Source: Azohydromonas aeria (GTDB lineage: Bacteria > Pseudomonadota > Gammaproteobacteria > Burkholderiales > Burkholderiaceae_C). Taken from it: DNA of 55,241 nt. Below the pieces are notes generated by a model. That model worked only from the letters and a program-made list of their open reading frames with translations. It ran no database searches and had not been told where the DNA came from. The position numbers and the translations under genes are program-made. Position 1 is the stretch's first letter, and the number at the start of each line of letters is the position of its first letter. The stretch lies in assembly GCF_009760915.1 (NCBI RefSeq), contig NZ_VIDQ01000049.1, forward strand, positions 1 through 55,241. Reading direction: 5' to 3'. Shown piece after piece: positions 37,236 through 46,718 of the stretch.

Positions 37236-40166
37236 ATGGACCACAAGCTGCATGACGCGCCGCAGGCGCAGCCGTCCCAGGATCAGGCGCAGCGCGCACT
37301 CGATGCCGCGGACCTGGGCACCTGGGAAGTAGACCTCAGGACACAAACCTGGACTCATCGCTCGCCGCGCCATGACGAGCTGTTCGGCTACCCAGGGCGG
37401 CAAGCGCAGTGGAATCTGGCAACCGCCGAGCGGCACGTCCTCGAAGAGGACAGGCCGGCATTGCGCAACCTGTTCAGGCATGCACGTGAGGCAGGTCGCT
37501 TGAGGCTGGAGCTGCGTGTGCGGTGGCCCGACGGCGCCACGCGCTGGATCGAGTTGCGTGGGAGCCGGACCAACGACCCTGCCGGCGGCACCGAGCGCCT
37601 GTCGGGGGTGATCGGCGAGATCACCGAGCGCCGGGCGCCGGCGCTGCGGGCACAGCGCGCGCAGCTGCTGGAGGACGTGTTCGCCAAGGCACCGTCGTTC
37701 CTGCACGTGCTGCAGGGGCCGGATCACGTCTTCGAGCTGGCCAACGAGGCCTACTACCGGCTCGTGGGCCACCGCGATCTCATCGGACGGCCAGCGTTCG
37801 AGGCGTTGCCGGAAGCGGCGCACGAGGGCTTCCAGGACCTGCTGGCACGTGTGCTGGAAACCGGAGAACCCTTCGTGGGCCACGAGCTGGGCGTGACGCT
37901 GGCGCGCACGCCGGGTGCGCCAGTGGAGCATCGCATCATCGACCTGGTGTACCAGGCACTGGCCGAGCCCGATGGCAGCCGCACCCGCGTGCTGGGCCAC
38001 GGCGTCGACGTCACGGAACACGTGCAGCGACGCCGGCAGGCCGAGGCGGCACTGGCCACCAGCCTGCAGCGCTTTCAGCTGCTGGCGCAGGCGTTGGAGC
38101 GGCTGGTCGCCGCGACCACGCGCGAGCAGCTGCTGCAGGTGGTGTTGGAGTCGGCGCGCAGCCTATGCGGCGCCGACGGCGTGTCACTGGTGCTGCGCGA
38201 GCAGCAGCAGTGCTTCTACGCCGGCGAGGACTCGCCCAGGGGCCCGTTGTGGGCGGGCCAGCGCTTCTGCGTCAATGACTGCGTCTCGGGCTGGGCCATG
38301 CTGCAGAGCCAGACCATCGTCATTCCCGACGTGCGCGCCGATCCGCGAGTGCCTCGCGAGCCCTACGCCCCCACGTTCGTGCGCGGCATGGTGGTCGTGC
38401 CCGTGGGCGCCACGGAGCCCGCAGCGGCACTGGGCGCCTATTGGGCCCAGGTGCACACGCCAGGCGCCGAGGAGCTGGCCCTGCTACAGACCCTGGCGCG
38501 TGTTGCCGGTGCCGCGCTGGAGCTGCGCCAAGCCGTGCAGCAGCGGCTGCAGGGCGAGGAGCGGCTGCGCCTGGCGCTGGACGTGGCCCACATGGACGCC
38601 TTCGAGTACGAGCCCGGCACCGGGCAGGTGCGGCGAAGCGGCAGCCTGCACGTGGAGCTTGGACTCGCGGCGCAGGGGCCGGCCACTCAGTTCTTCGATC
38701 AGCTGCACCCGCAGGACCGCGCAGCGCTGCAAGCCAAGCTGCAGGCCCTCACACCCGAGCGGCCTGTCCACATCGCCGAGTACCGCTACCGCTCCACGCA
38801 TGGCAGTTGGCGCTGGCTGATGGACCACGCCCGCATGAGCTTCACCGCCGATGGGCAGCCGCTGCGTCTGGTCGGCGTCAGCATGGACATCACCGAGCGC
38901 AAGCAGGCGCAGGATGAGCTGCGCTCGCTCAACGCCACGCTGGAGACTCGCGTGGCGCAGCGCACCGCAGAGCTCGCCGCCGCGCGGGACGCGGCCGAGG
39001 CCGCCAACCGGGCCAAGAGCGCATTCCTGGCCAACATGAGCCATGAGATTCGCACGCCCATGAATGCCATCCTGGGCTTGACGCATCTTCTTTCCCGCGA
39101 GGAGACCTCGCCGCGGCAGGCGCAGCAGCTGGGGCGCATCGATACCGCGGCGCGGCACCTGCTGACCGTCATCAACGACATCCTGGACATCTCCCGCATC
39201 GACGCCGGCAAGCTTCAGCTGGAGGAGCGCGACTTCGATCTGCCCGCGCTGCTGGAGCAGGTGCGCTCGATGGTGGGCGAGGGCGCCGCAGCGAAGGGAC
39301 TGAGGCTGCAAGTGGACGTCGATCAGGCGCCCCGGCGGCTGCGCGGTGACGACACGCGCTTGCGCCAGGCGCTGCTGAACTACGCGAGCAACGCCGTGAA
39401 GTTCACCGAGGCCGGCACCGTCACGCTGCGTGCACGGCAGTTGGAGCAGCGCGCCGGCGATTGGCTGCTGGTGCGCTTCGAGGTCGAGGACACCGGGGCC
39501 GGCGTTGAGCCGCACCAGGTACCGCGCCTGTTCCAGGCTTTCGAGCAGGCCGACACCTCCACCACGCGCAAGCACGGCGGCACGGGACTGGGCCTGGCCA
39601 TCACGCGGCGCCTGGCCGAGCTCATGGGCGGCAGTGCCGGCATGCAGCCGCACGAGGGGGGCGGCAGCGCCTTCTGGTTCACGGCCCGGCTGGGCCGCGG
39701 CGCCGAGATGCCGCTTCGTGACGAGGCCCGGCCGGCACGGGCCGATGCCCAGCTGCGCCAGCGCCACGCCGGCGCGCGGGTGCTGGTGGCCGAGGACAAC
39801 GTCGTCAATCGCGAGGTAGCGGCAGCATTGCTGCAAGCCGTGGAACTGCAGGTGGACTTCGCGGAGAACGGCCAGGACGCCATCGACAAGGCGCGCCAGC
39901 ACGGCTACGCGCTGGTGCTGATGGACGTGCACATGCCTTTGCTCGACGGACTCGAAGCCACGCGGACGCTGCGCGCGCTGCCCGACCTGCAGCGGCTGCC
40001 CATCCTGGCCATGACGGCCAATGCCTTCGACGAGGACCGCGCTGCGTGCCTGGCCGCCGGCATGAATGATTTCGTCGCCAAGCCCGTGGAGCCGTTGACG
40101 CTGTATGCGACGCTGCTGCAGTGGCTCGACCGCGGCGAAGCCGGGGTGAACCGTCCCGCACGTTGA
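37236..40166 (+). CDS. hybrid sensor histidine kinase (PAS-PAS-GAF-PAS-HK-REC)
   Basis: A 976-residue cytoplasmic hybrid kinase without membrane helices. Two PAS domains come first (ALDAADLGTWEVDLRTQTWT at 20; HVLQGPDHVFELANEAYYRL at about 165). A GAF domain covers about 280-435 (ARSLCGADGVSLVLREQQQC, then VVVPVGATEPAAALGAYWAQ). A third PAS with a PAC-like end (YRYRSTHGSWRWLMDHARMS) leads through a coiled coil into HisKA with H603 (ANMSHEIRTPMNAILG). The HATPase has NAVKFTEAG, DTGAGVEPHQ and GGTGLGLAITRRLAELMGG. The receiver acceptor is D897 (LVLMDVHMPLLDGLEATR). All are intact. ATG at 37236. The input signal is not evident. Confidence 0.95.
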   Translation: MDHKLHDAPQAQPSQDQAQRALDAADLGTWEVDLRTQTWTHRSPRHDELFGYPGRQAQWNLATAERHVLEEDRPALRNLFRHAREAGRLRLELRVRWPDGATRWIELRGSRTNDPAGGTERLSGVIGEITERRAPALRAQRAQLLEDVFAKAPSFLHVLQGPDHVFELANEAYYRLVGHRDLIGRPAFEALPEAAHEGFQDLLARVLETGEPFVGHELGVTLARTPGAPVEHRIIDLVYQALAEPDGSRTRVLGHGVDVTEHVQRRRQAEAALATSLQRFQLLAQALERLVAATTREQLLQVVLESARSLCGADGVSLVLREQQQCFYAGEDSPRGPLWAGQRFCVNDCVSGWAMLQSQTIVIPDVRADPRVPREPYAPTFVRGMVVVPVGATEPAAALGAYWAQVHTPGAEELALLQTLARVAGAALELRQAVQQRLQGEERLRLALDVAHMDAFEYEPGTGQVRRSGSLHVELGLAAQGPATQFFDQLHPQDRAALQAKLQALTPERPVHIAEYRYRSTHGSWRWLMDHARMSFTADGQPLRLVGVSMDITERKQAQDELRSLNATLETRVAQRTAELAAARDAAEAANRAKSAFLANMSHEIRTPMNAILGLTHLLSREETSPRQAQQLGRIDTAARHLLTVINDILDISRIDAGKLQLEERDFDLPALLEQVRSMVGEGAAAKGLRLQVDVDQAPRRLRGDDTRLRQALLNYASNAVKFTEAGTVTLRARQLEQRAGDWLLVRFEVEDTGAGVEPHQVPRLFQAFEQADTSTTRKHGGTGLGLAITRRLAELMGGSAGMQPHEGGGSAFWFTARLGRGAEMPLRDEARPARADAQLRQRHAGARVLVAEDNVVNREVAAALLQAVELQVDFAENGQDAIDKARQHGYALVLMDVHMPLLDGLEATRTLRALPDLQRLPILAMTANAFDEDRAACLAAGMNDFVAKPVEPLTLYATLLQWLDRGEAGVNRPAR

Positions 40167-40172
40167 GTGGCA

Positions 40173-40194
40173 CCCGGGGCGCCGTTGCCCCGGG
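40173..40194 (+). terminator. GC-rich hairpin after the hybrid kinase
   Basis: A perfect 8-bp stem CCCGGGGC / GCCCCGGG with loop GCCGTT, 6 bp after the kinase stop. No T tract follows, so it is a weak terminator or an mRNA-stabilising hairpin. Confidence 0.45.
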
Positions 40195-40348
40195 AAGCGA
40201 ATCAAGTCGCGGTCGAGTACTGGATGAGCAAGGAATGTCGCCGGGTACCGGCGTCAGCCGGCGAGCCGCCCCTCAGCCTTCGTCCGCGAGCTTGCGCAGC
40301 AGTTGTGCCTGCATCGCTGATGCGGCTGGCTACCTCCTGTGGCCACGG

Positions 40349-40885
40349 CTGCTGAGCGCCTTCATGCCGAGCCGGCGCGGCTGCAGGCACTTCATGCCCT
40401 ACAGATCCTGGACACACCGCCGGAAGCCGAGTTCGACGACTTGCCTGGCTGGCGGCCCGGCTGCGCGACGTGCCGATCGCGCTGGTGAGCCTGGTGGATG
40501 CGAACCGGCAGTGGTTCAAGGCACGCCGCGGACTGGACGCGCAGCAGGACCCGCGCTTCGCCGACAACCCATTGGTCACGGTCACCGGTGAGCCCCATGT
40601 TCGCTTCCATGCCGGCATGCCGCTGGCCACAGGAGGAACCTTGACCTGTACGAGCCCGGCGGGCGAGCGCTGCCGGCCACCGAGCGCATCCCGCCGCTGC
40701 GTGCCTGGCGCGATCCGGTGGTGGTGGCCCGCAAGGTGCTCGCTGCCACGGAACCCGGCGCCTGCGTGAATGAGCAGGTCCTGCAGATCAGGCCAAGCAT
40801 CGGCGTGGCGGGGCAGCGCGGACCCATGCGCGATGCGGGACGACTCATGCAAACCGCTGACGCGGCGATGCACACGCCCATTTGA
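40349..40885 (+). pseudogene. GAF-GGDEF (diguanylate cyclase) remnant
   Basis: ERLHAEPARLQALHALQILD and TPPEAEFDDL begin a GAF sensor, which after a frame change goes on as DVPIALVSLVDANRQWFKAR and RGLDAQQDPRFADNPLV. About 30 residues between LDAQQ and DPRFADN are missing. Near the end PSIGVAG and DAGRLMQTADAAMHTPI match the C-terminus of a GGDEF domain (ASIGVA...ADxAMYxAK). The catalytic GGDEF loop is gone. At least one frameshift and two deletions make this non-functional. Confidence 0.75.
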
Positions 40886-40951
40886 CACTGCTGACACGGT
40901 TGCGCCTGTCAAGCACTGGACACTGTCGCCCCTACGCAGTAGGAGGTTTTT

Positions 40952-42679
40952 GTGGAGCTTCGGTCTTTGACGGTCAGGTCCAAGCTGACGTTGGGTTTTT
41001 CGCTGCTGGCCTTTCTGGTCATTGTCCTGGCCGCGTTCGCCATCCGTGCGCTGAGCAAGGAGCACGACGGCTTCGAGCACTACACGGCACAGGTGGCTGT
41101 GCGTCTTGCGCTGGTTGACGAAATACAGGGCGCCGCCAACGCCCGCGCCATCAGCGCCCGCAACCTCGTGCTCGTGACCAGTGCCTCGGACCGGGACAGC
41201 GAGAAGGCGGCCGTCACGCAAGCGCACGATCAGGTCCTGGCGGCGATGAAGCAGCTCAAGGCCATGCTGGACAAGGCCGAGGGCGTCAGCGAGCAGGAGC
41301 GCAGCCTCTTCAAGGACATCGAAGTCACCGAGTCGCGCTACGGCCCCCTGGCACTGAGCATCGTCGCGCTGGCGCTGGACAACCGCCGCGACGAAGCCAT
41401 CGCCAAGATGAACAGCGAGTGTCGCCCGCTCCTGGCCACGCTGGTCAGGCAGGTCAGCGCCTACAACAAGCAAGTCGATGTCCAGGCCAGCAGCGAGGTG
41501 CGGGCCGCCGCCTCCACCTACGAGACCAGCCGCAACCTGCTGCTGGGCGGCTGCGTGCTCGCTGCCGCGCTTGCGCTGGGGCTGACGTTCACCATCACGC
41601 CGTCCATCACCCGGGCGCTGGGTGGGGAGCCGACCCAGGCCGCCGACGTGGCTCGGAAGATCGCCCAGGGCAACCTCACGGCCGAGGTGCCTTGCCGGGC
41701 TGGCGACACGACCAGCCTCATGGCCGCGATGAAGGCCATGCGCGACAAGCTGGCGCACACCGTGGGTGAAGTGCGCCGCAATGCCGAAGGGGTGGCCACG
41801 GCCAGCGCCCAGATCGCGCAGGGCAACCAGGACCTGAGCCAGCGCACCGAGCAGCAGGCCTCGGCGCTGCAGGAGACGGCTTCCGCCATGGAGGAACTCG
41901 CCAGCACCGTGCGCCACAACGCCGACAACGCCAGCCAGGCCGACCAGCTGGCGCAAGGCGCCTCGGCGGTGGCCATGAGCGGCGGCGGTGTCGTGAGCCA
42001 GGTCGTCGACACGATGCGCGGCATCGAGGAAAGCTCCAAGCGGATCGCCGACATCATCGGCACCATCGACGGCATCGCGTTCCAGACCAACATCCTGGCG
42101 CTCAACGCCGCGGTCGAAGCGGCGCGTGCCGGCGAGCAGGGCCGGGGCTTCGCGGTGGTCGCCGGCGAGGTGCGGGCTCTGGCCCAGCGCAGCGCCGAAG
42201 CCGCCAAGGAGATCAAGACGCTCATCGGCGACAGCGTGCAGCGGGTGGAGCAGGGCTCCGCACTGGCCGACCAGGCTGGCCAGACGATGAAGGAGGTCGT
42301 CACGTCCGTGCAACGCGTGACCGACCTCATGGGCGAGATCAACAGCGCCAGCGCCGAGCAGAGCAAGGGCGTGGCGCAGGTCGGCGAAGCCGTGACGCAG
42401 ATGGACCAGGCGACGCAGCAGAACGCGGCCCTGGTGGAGGAAAGCGCTGCCGCGGCCGACAGCCTCAAGACGCAGGCGCAGCGGCTGCTCGAAGCCGTCT
42501 CCGTGTTCCGCACGGAGCCTGCCGGGGCAGCCACCGCAACGTCGTCATGGTCCGGCCAGGAGCGCCGCGGTCCCGACCGCGCCAGGAACGTGGTGCGGCC
42601 GAATTTCAGCGCTCATGCTGCCAAGGCGCCGGTGCAGGCCACCACGCGTACGGGCACGGACGACTGGGAACAGTTCTGA
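40952..42679 (+). CDS. methyl-accepting chemotaxis protein
   Basis: A 575-residue chemoreceptor with one N-terminal transmembrane helix (LTLGFSLLAFLVIVLAAFAI), a four-helix-bundle-type periplasmic domain (about 35-190), a second helix (LLLGGCVLAAALALGLTFTI), HAMP, and a long signalling hairpin. The tip is FQTNILALNAAVEAARAGEQ, then GRGFAVVAGEVRALAQRSAE. The last residues DWEQF are a NWETF-like pentapeptide that docks CheR/CheB. A GTG start at 40952 has AGGAGG upstream. It is followed after 88 bp by an Aer-like receptor. Confidence 0.95.
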   Translation: MELRSLTVRSKLTLGFSLLAFLVIVLAAFAIRALSKEHDGFEHYTAQVAVRLALVDEIQGAANARAISARNLVLVTSASDRDSEKAAVTQAHDQVLAAMKQLKAMLDKAEGVSEQERSLFKDIEVTESRYGPLALSIVALALDNRRDEAIAKMNSECRPLLATLVRQVSAYNKQVDVQASSEVRAAASTYETSRNLLLGGCVLAAALALGLTFTITPSITRALGGEPTQAADVARKIAQGNLTAEVPCRAGDTTSLMAAMKAMRDKLAHTVGEVRRNAEGVATASAQIAQGNQDLSQRTEQQASALQETASAMEELASTVRHNADNASQADQLAQGASAVAMSGGGVVSQVVDTMRGIEESSKRIADIIGTIDGIAFQTNILALNAAVEAARAGEQGRGFAVVAGEVRALAQRSAEAAKEIKTLIGDSVQRVEQGSALADQAGQTMKEVVTSVQRVTDLMGEINSASAEQSKGVAQVGEAVTQMDQATQQNAALVEESAAAADSLKTQAQRLLEAVSVFRTEPAGAATATSSWSGQERRGPDRARNVVRPNFSAHAAKAPVQATTRTGTDDWEQF

Positions 42680-42767
42680 GCTTGAGAAGGACATCGCCGC
42701 CCCCGCGCGGCTCGAGGAGCGGCCGAGCGGGAGGCAGTCCGGCCCCTGACAGCACGAGGCAAATTCT

Positions 42768-44378
42768 TTGAAGAACAACCAACCTGTCAGCCAGCACGAG
42801 TACACCTTCCCCGCTGGCGAAACCCTGGTGTCGGTGACCGATCTGAAGGGCCGCATCACCTACTGCAACCAGGCCTTCATCGAGGTCAGCGGCTATGGCG
42901 CGGCCGAGCTCATGGGGCAGCCGCACAACATCGTGCGCCACCCCGACATGCCCGAGGAAGCCTTCCGCGACATGTGGGCCACCATCCAGGCCGGCCTGCC
43001 CTGGACCGGCCTGGTGAAGAACCGGCGCAAGAACGGCGACCACTACTGGGTGCAGGCCAACGCCACGCCGATGCGCGACGGTGACCGCATCGTGGGCTTC
43101 CTGTCGGTGCGTACCGCGCCGCGGCGCGCCGACGTGCAGGCGGCCGAGACGCTGTACCGGCGGCTGTGGGACGACGCCCGCCAGGGCAGGCGGTCCTGGG
43201 CGCTGCGCCAGGGCGTGCCGCAGCGCGTGGACTGGGCAGGGCGCCTGACTGCAGGGCTCAAGCCCGGCCAGGGTGCCAAGGCCACGCTGCTGCAAGCCGG
43301 TGCGGTGGCCCTGGTGGCGGGTGCCGGGCAGCTGGCACCCTGGGCTGCCTGGGCCGCGGTGCTGCCGGTGGCCGCCGCGTCCGCCTGGCTGGTGCGGCGC
43401 AGCGCGCTCGCGCCCATGCGCGCAGTGCTATGCGATGCCCATCGCCTGGCCTCGGGCGACCTGGCTCACCCGGTGAACACGGGTGCCGAAGGGGTGGCGG
43501 GCGAACTGCAGCGGGCCCTCGCACAGCTCTCGGTGAACCTGCGTACCGTCATCAACGACGCCCGCGCCGGCGTGCAGCAGTCGGAGCTGGCTGCCACGGA
43601 AATCGCCACGGGCAACGGCGACCTGGCCTCGCGCACCGAGTCGCAGGCCAGCAGCCTGCAGGAGACGGCGGCCTCGATGGAGCAGATCACCGGCACCGTG
43701 CAGAACAGCGCCGACTCCGCCGCCCAGGGCGCGCAACTGGCCGCCACCGCGGCGCAGGCCGCGCAGCACAGCTTCGAAGCCGTGCAGGCCGTGGCCCAGA
43801 CCATGGACGGCATCGCCGAGTCGGCCAGGAACATCGAGGACATCATCAAGACGGTCGAGGGCGTGGCCTTCCAGACCAACATCCTGGCGCTCAACGCGGC
43901 GGTGGAAGCCGCGCGCGCGGGCGAGCAGGGCCGCGGCTTCGCGGTGGTGGCCAGCGAAGTGCGCTCGCTGGCGCAGCGCAGCGCCGCCGCGGCACGCGAG
44001 ATCCGGGATCTCATCACCGAGTCCTCCAGCCGCGTCGCCGAGGGCGGCAAGCGCACGGCCGATGCGCGCGAGCGCATGCAGGCGGCGCTGGGAGCGGTTT
44101 CCAACGTCAACCAGACCCTGGAGAGCATCCGGCTGTCGAGCGCGGAGCAGCAGCGCGGCATCACGCAGATCAACGAGGCCGTGACGCACCTGGACGGCAT
44201 CACGCAGCAGAACGCCGCCATGGTCGAGCAGCTGTCGGCGTCGGCGACGTCGCTGCAGCACCAGGTGGAGTCGGTGCGCAACTCCATGCGGCTGTTCCGC
44301 CTGGCGCCAGGTGAAGCCACGGTGGCGGAAGTGGACGCGGTGCAACTGCGCCGCGAGGTCAAGGCAGCTTCGGCATAG
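42768..44378 (+). CDS. Aer-like PAS-containing chemoreceptor
   Basis: A 536-residue chemoreceptor. The N-terminal Aer-type PAS (SVTDLKGRITYCNQAFIEVS, GQPHNIVRHPDMPEEAFRDM, then WTGLVKNRRKNGDHYWVQAN) binds FAD in Aer and senses redox. A short hydrophobic stretch (GAVALVAGAGQLAPWAAWAA) anchors it, then HAMP and the signalling domain with FQTNILALNAAVEAARAGEQ. There is no NWETF-like tail. TTG start at 42768 with GAGG 9 bp upstream; no ATG fits before the PAS. An energy-taxis role alongside the preceding receptor is likely. Confidence 0.93.
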   Translation: MKNNQPVSQHEYTFPAGETLVSVTDLKGRITYCNQAFIEVSGYGAAELMGQPHNIVRHPDMPEEAFRDMWATIQAGLPWTGLVKNRRKNGDHYWVQANATPMRDGDRIVGFLSVRTAPRRADVQAAETLYRRLWDDARQGRRSWALRQGVPQRVDWAGRLTAGLKPGQGAKATLLQAGAVALVAGAGQLAPWAAWAAVLPVAAASAWLVRRSALAPMRAVLCDAHRLASGDLAHPVNTGAEGVAGELQRALAQLSVNLRTVINDARAGVQQSELAATEIATGNGDLASRTESQASSLQETAASMEQITGTVQNSADSAAQGAQLAATAAQAAQHSFEAVQAVAQTMDGIAESARNIEDIIKTVEGVAFQTNILALNAAVEAARAGEQGRGFAVVASEVRSLAQRSAAAAREIRDLITESSSRVAEGGKRTADARERMQAALGAVSNVNQTLESIRLSSAEQQRGITQINEAVTHLDGITQQNAAMVEQLSASATSLQHQVESVRNSMRLFRLAPGEATVAEVDAVQLRREVKAASA

Positions 44379-44699
44379 CACTGCGAGTCTGCGCATCCCG
44401 CGTTGTTTTCGGCGGCAGCACGCAGTGCCATCAGGAACCGGCGCGAGTTCACAACTCCGTCACCACGCCCGGCTTGTCGCGCCAGAAACTGTCCTTCGAC
44501 AGCTTGCCGGCGCCAGATCACCGCCACGGACGAACACGACCGTGCGGCGCGCACCCCGTTGTCCGCCTGGAGGTCGACCGTCGTGAGACCAGAGCTCCAT
44601 TGAGCGGCGTCTTGCCAGCCAAGGCTTTGCCGTCGAGACACAGCCAGGTGCGGGACCCGGACGAGGGGCGAGCTGTTCTGTTGCCTCCATCTCCAACCC
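44379..44699. other. intergenic, possible minus-strand remnant
   Basis: Minus-strand frames hold two protein-like pieces in different frames (TVVFVRGGDLAPA, then GKLSKDSFWRDKPGVVTEL before a stop), compatible with the frameshifted tail of a lost gene. I do not recognise the family. No intact gene is seen. Confidence 0.35.
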
Positions 44700-46718
44700 A
44701 TGCTTGCCCACCATCCTCTCCTCGTCCACCGGTGCCGCGCGCGCCGCCGCGCGTCGGCGTCTGCGCGAACTGTTCTGAGGCGTCTCCTGTCCTGGGGCGG
44801 GGCGCTGCTGCTGCCCATGGGCGCTGGCGCCGACGAACTGCTGCTGCGCGAGGTGCCTTCCGTCTTCGCCGCTTCGGGCTTCGAGCAGCCCGCCAGCGAC
44901 GCCCCGTCGTCGGTGTCGGTCATCACGGCCGCGGACATCGAACGCTTCGGCTGGCGCACGCTGGCCGAAGCACTGGGCAGCCTGCGGGGGTTCCACACCA
45001 GCAGTGACCTGGCCTACGAGTACCTGGGCGTGCGCGGCATGCTGCGCCCCGGCGACTGGAATGGCCGCATCCTGCTGCTCGTCGACGGTCAGCGCGTCAA
45101 CGAGAGCATCTACGGGCAGGCCAGCCTGGGCCATGACGCCATGGTGGACCTGGGGTCGGTGGAGCGCATCGAGGTCGTGCGGGGCCCCGGCTCGTCGCTC
45201 TACGGCGCCTCGGCCCTGTTCGCGGTGGTGGACGTGACGACCAGGCGGGGGCGTGACTACCAGGGCTGGCAGGCCGAGGTGCGCGCCGGGTCGCAAGGCA
45301 CCCGCGCGGTGCGCCTGGGCGGCGGCCATCGCGACGCCGACCTGGAATATGCATTCACGCTGTCGGCCCTCGACAGCGACGGAGTGCGCGGCATGCGGCT
45401 GCCGCAACTGGCCGCCATCACGCTCACGAACGGCCATTCGGCCGGTGCCGACGGGCTGCGCAGCCATCAGCTCCAAGGCAGCGTGCGCTGGAAGGGCTGG
45501 AGGCTGCAGGCTGGCAGCCAGTACTGGCACAAGCAGCTTGGCACCGGCGCCTATGGCACCACGCTGTCGGACCCGCGCAACTTCTACACGCAGCAGCAGC
45601 AGTACCTGCGCGCGGGCCACGAGATCGAGGCCTGGCAAGGTGCGCTGCTGCGCCTGAGCGGTTCCGTCAACCGCTACCGCTACACGGGGGACTACGTCTC
45701 TCGCGAGGGCGGCACCACGAACCTCGACGTCGCCGAGGGCGTGTGGAGCCGTGCGGGGATGGTGCTGGATCAGCGCCTGGACGGTCGCACGCGGCTGATC
45801 CTGGGCGCCGACGTCCAGCGCAACCTGCGCATCCGGCAGTTCAATCACGACGCCGAGGCGGTGTACCTCGACGATCTGCACCGCAGCAGCGAATTCGGCT
45901 TGTTCGCCCAGGTGGAACACGCATTCACGCCTGAGCTTCGCATCAACGCGGGACTGCGGCGGGACCAGTTCAGCACCTTCGGTAGCGCCACGAGCCCGCG
46001 CCTGGGCCTGATGTGGCGGCCCGTCGAACGCCATGCCTTCAAGCTACTGCAGGGCATGGCCTTTCGCGCGCCCAACGCCTTCGAGCTCTGGTACGGCGAC
46101 GGCGGCGCCACGCAGCTGCCCAATCCCGGGCTGCAGCCTGAGCGCATGCGCAGCATCGAAGCCGTGTGGGAGGCCAGCTGGAACGAGCGCTGGCAGACCG
46201 GGCTGTCGGTCTACCGCAATGTGCTGCACGGGATCATCGACGCCGGGATCGAGCCCGCCAGCGGGCTGCTGCGCTACGCCAACCAGAGCGGCATCCATAC
46301 CACCGGCGTCGAGGCACAGCTCGATGCACGGCTCGGTGCTGGCGTCGAGACGCGGCTGTCGCTGTCCTGGCAGGACAGCCGCGCCCACACGATGTCCACG
46401 GCGCTGTCCAACTCGCCGCACCTGCTGGCCAAGGGGGCCATCGTGGTGCGGCTGGGTGATGCAGGCGCCACGCTGGCGCTGGAGTCACGCAGCGTCAGCA
46501 GCGTGCTCACCCTTGCCGGTGAACGGCTGCCTGGCTACACCGTCGTCAACGCCACGCTCAACCTGCCGGCCGGCACCTCGGGCTGGCGCAGCGCGGTGTC
46601 CGTCTTCAATGCGCTGGACCGCCACTACGTCCAGCCCGTCGGGCAGGAGCATGCGCCCCAGACCTGGCTGCCCCAGGCCGGCCGCATGGTGCTGTTGCGG
46701 CTTGAAAAGAGCCTGTGA
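44700..46718 (+). CDS. TonB-dependent outer-membrane receptor
   Basis: A 672-residue receptor. A signal peptide (LRRLLSWGGALLLPMGAGAD) is followed by the plug domain: PSSVSVITAADIERFGWRTL, AEALGSLRGFHTSSDLAYEY, then GRILLLVDGQRVN and VERIEVVRGPGSSLYGASAL. The 22-strand-type barrel shows many alternating strands and ends RMVLLRLEKSL. No TonB box of the ETVxV type is obvious. The stop overlaps the start of the next gene (GTGA), so it is translationally coupled to a binding protein and a GGDEF-EAL protein. The ligand is unknown; signalling as well as transport is likely. Confidence 0.93.
   Translation: MLAHHPLLVHRCRARRRASASARTVLRRLLSWGGALLLPMGAGADELLLREVPSVFAASGFEQPASDAPSSVSVITAADIERFGWRTLAEALGSLRGFHTSSDLAYEYLGVRGMLRPGDWNGRILLLVDGQRVNESIYGQASLGHDAMVDLGSVERIEVVRGPGSSLYGASALFAVVDVTTRRGRDYQGWQAEVRAGSQGTRAVRLGGGHRDADLEYAFTLSALDSDGVRGMRLPQLAAITLTNGHSAGADGLRSHQLQGSVRWKGWRLQAGSQYWHKQLGTGAYGTTLSDPRNFYTQQQQYLRAGHEIEAWQGALLRLSGSVNRYRYTGDYVSREGGTTNLDVAEGVWSRAGMVLDQRLDGRTRLILGADVQRNLRIRQFNHDAEAVYLDDLHRSSEFGLFAQVEHAFTPELRINAGLRRDQFSTFGSATSPRLGLMWRPVERHAFKLLQGMAFRAPNAFELWYGDGGATQLPNPGLQPERMRSIEAVWEASWNERWQTGLSVYRNVLHGIIDAGIEPASGLLRYANQSGIHTTGVEAQLDARLGAGVETRLSLSWQDSRAHTMSTALSNSPHLLAKGAIVVRLGDAGATLALESRSVSSVLTLAGERLPGYTVVNATLNLPAGTSGWRSAVSVFNALDRHYVQPVGQEHAPQTWLPQAGRMVLLRLEKSL

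Noticed and set aside
43273..44314. Open frames overlapping the Aer-like receptor on both strands
   Set aside because: The receptor frame has a PAS and a full chemoreceptor tip; the others are composition artefacts.
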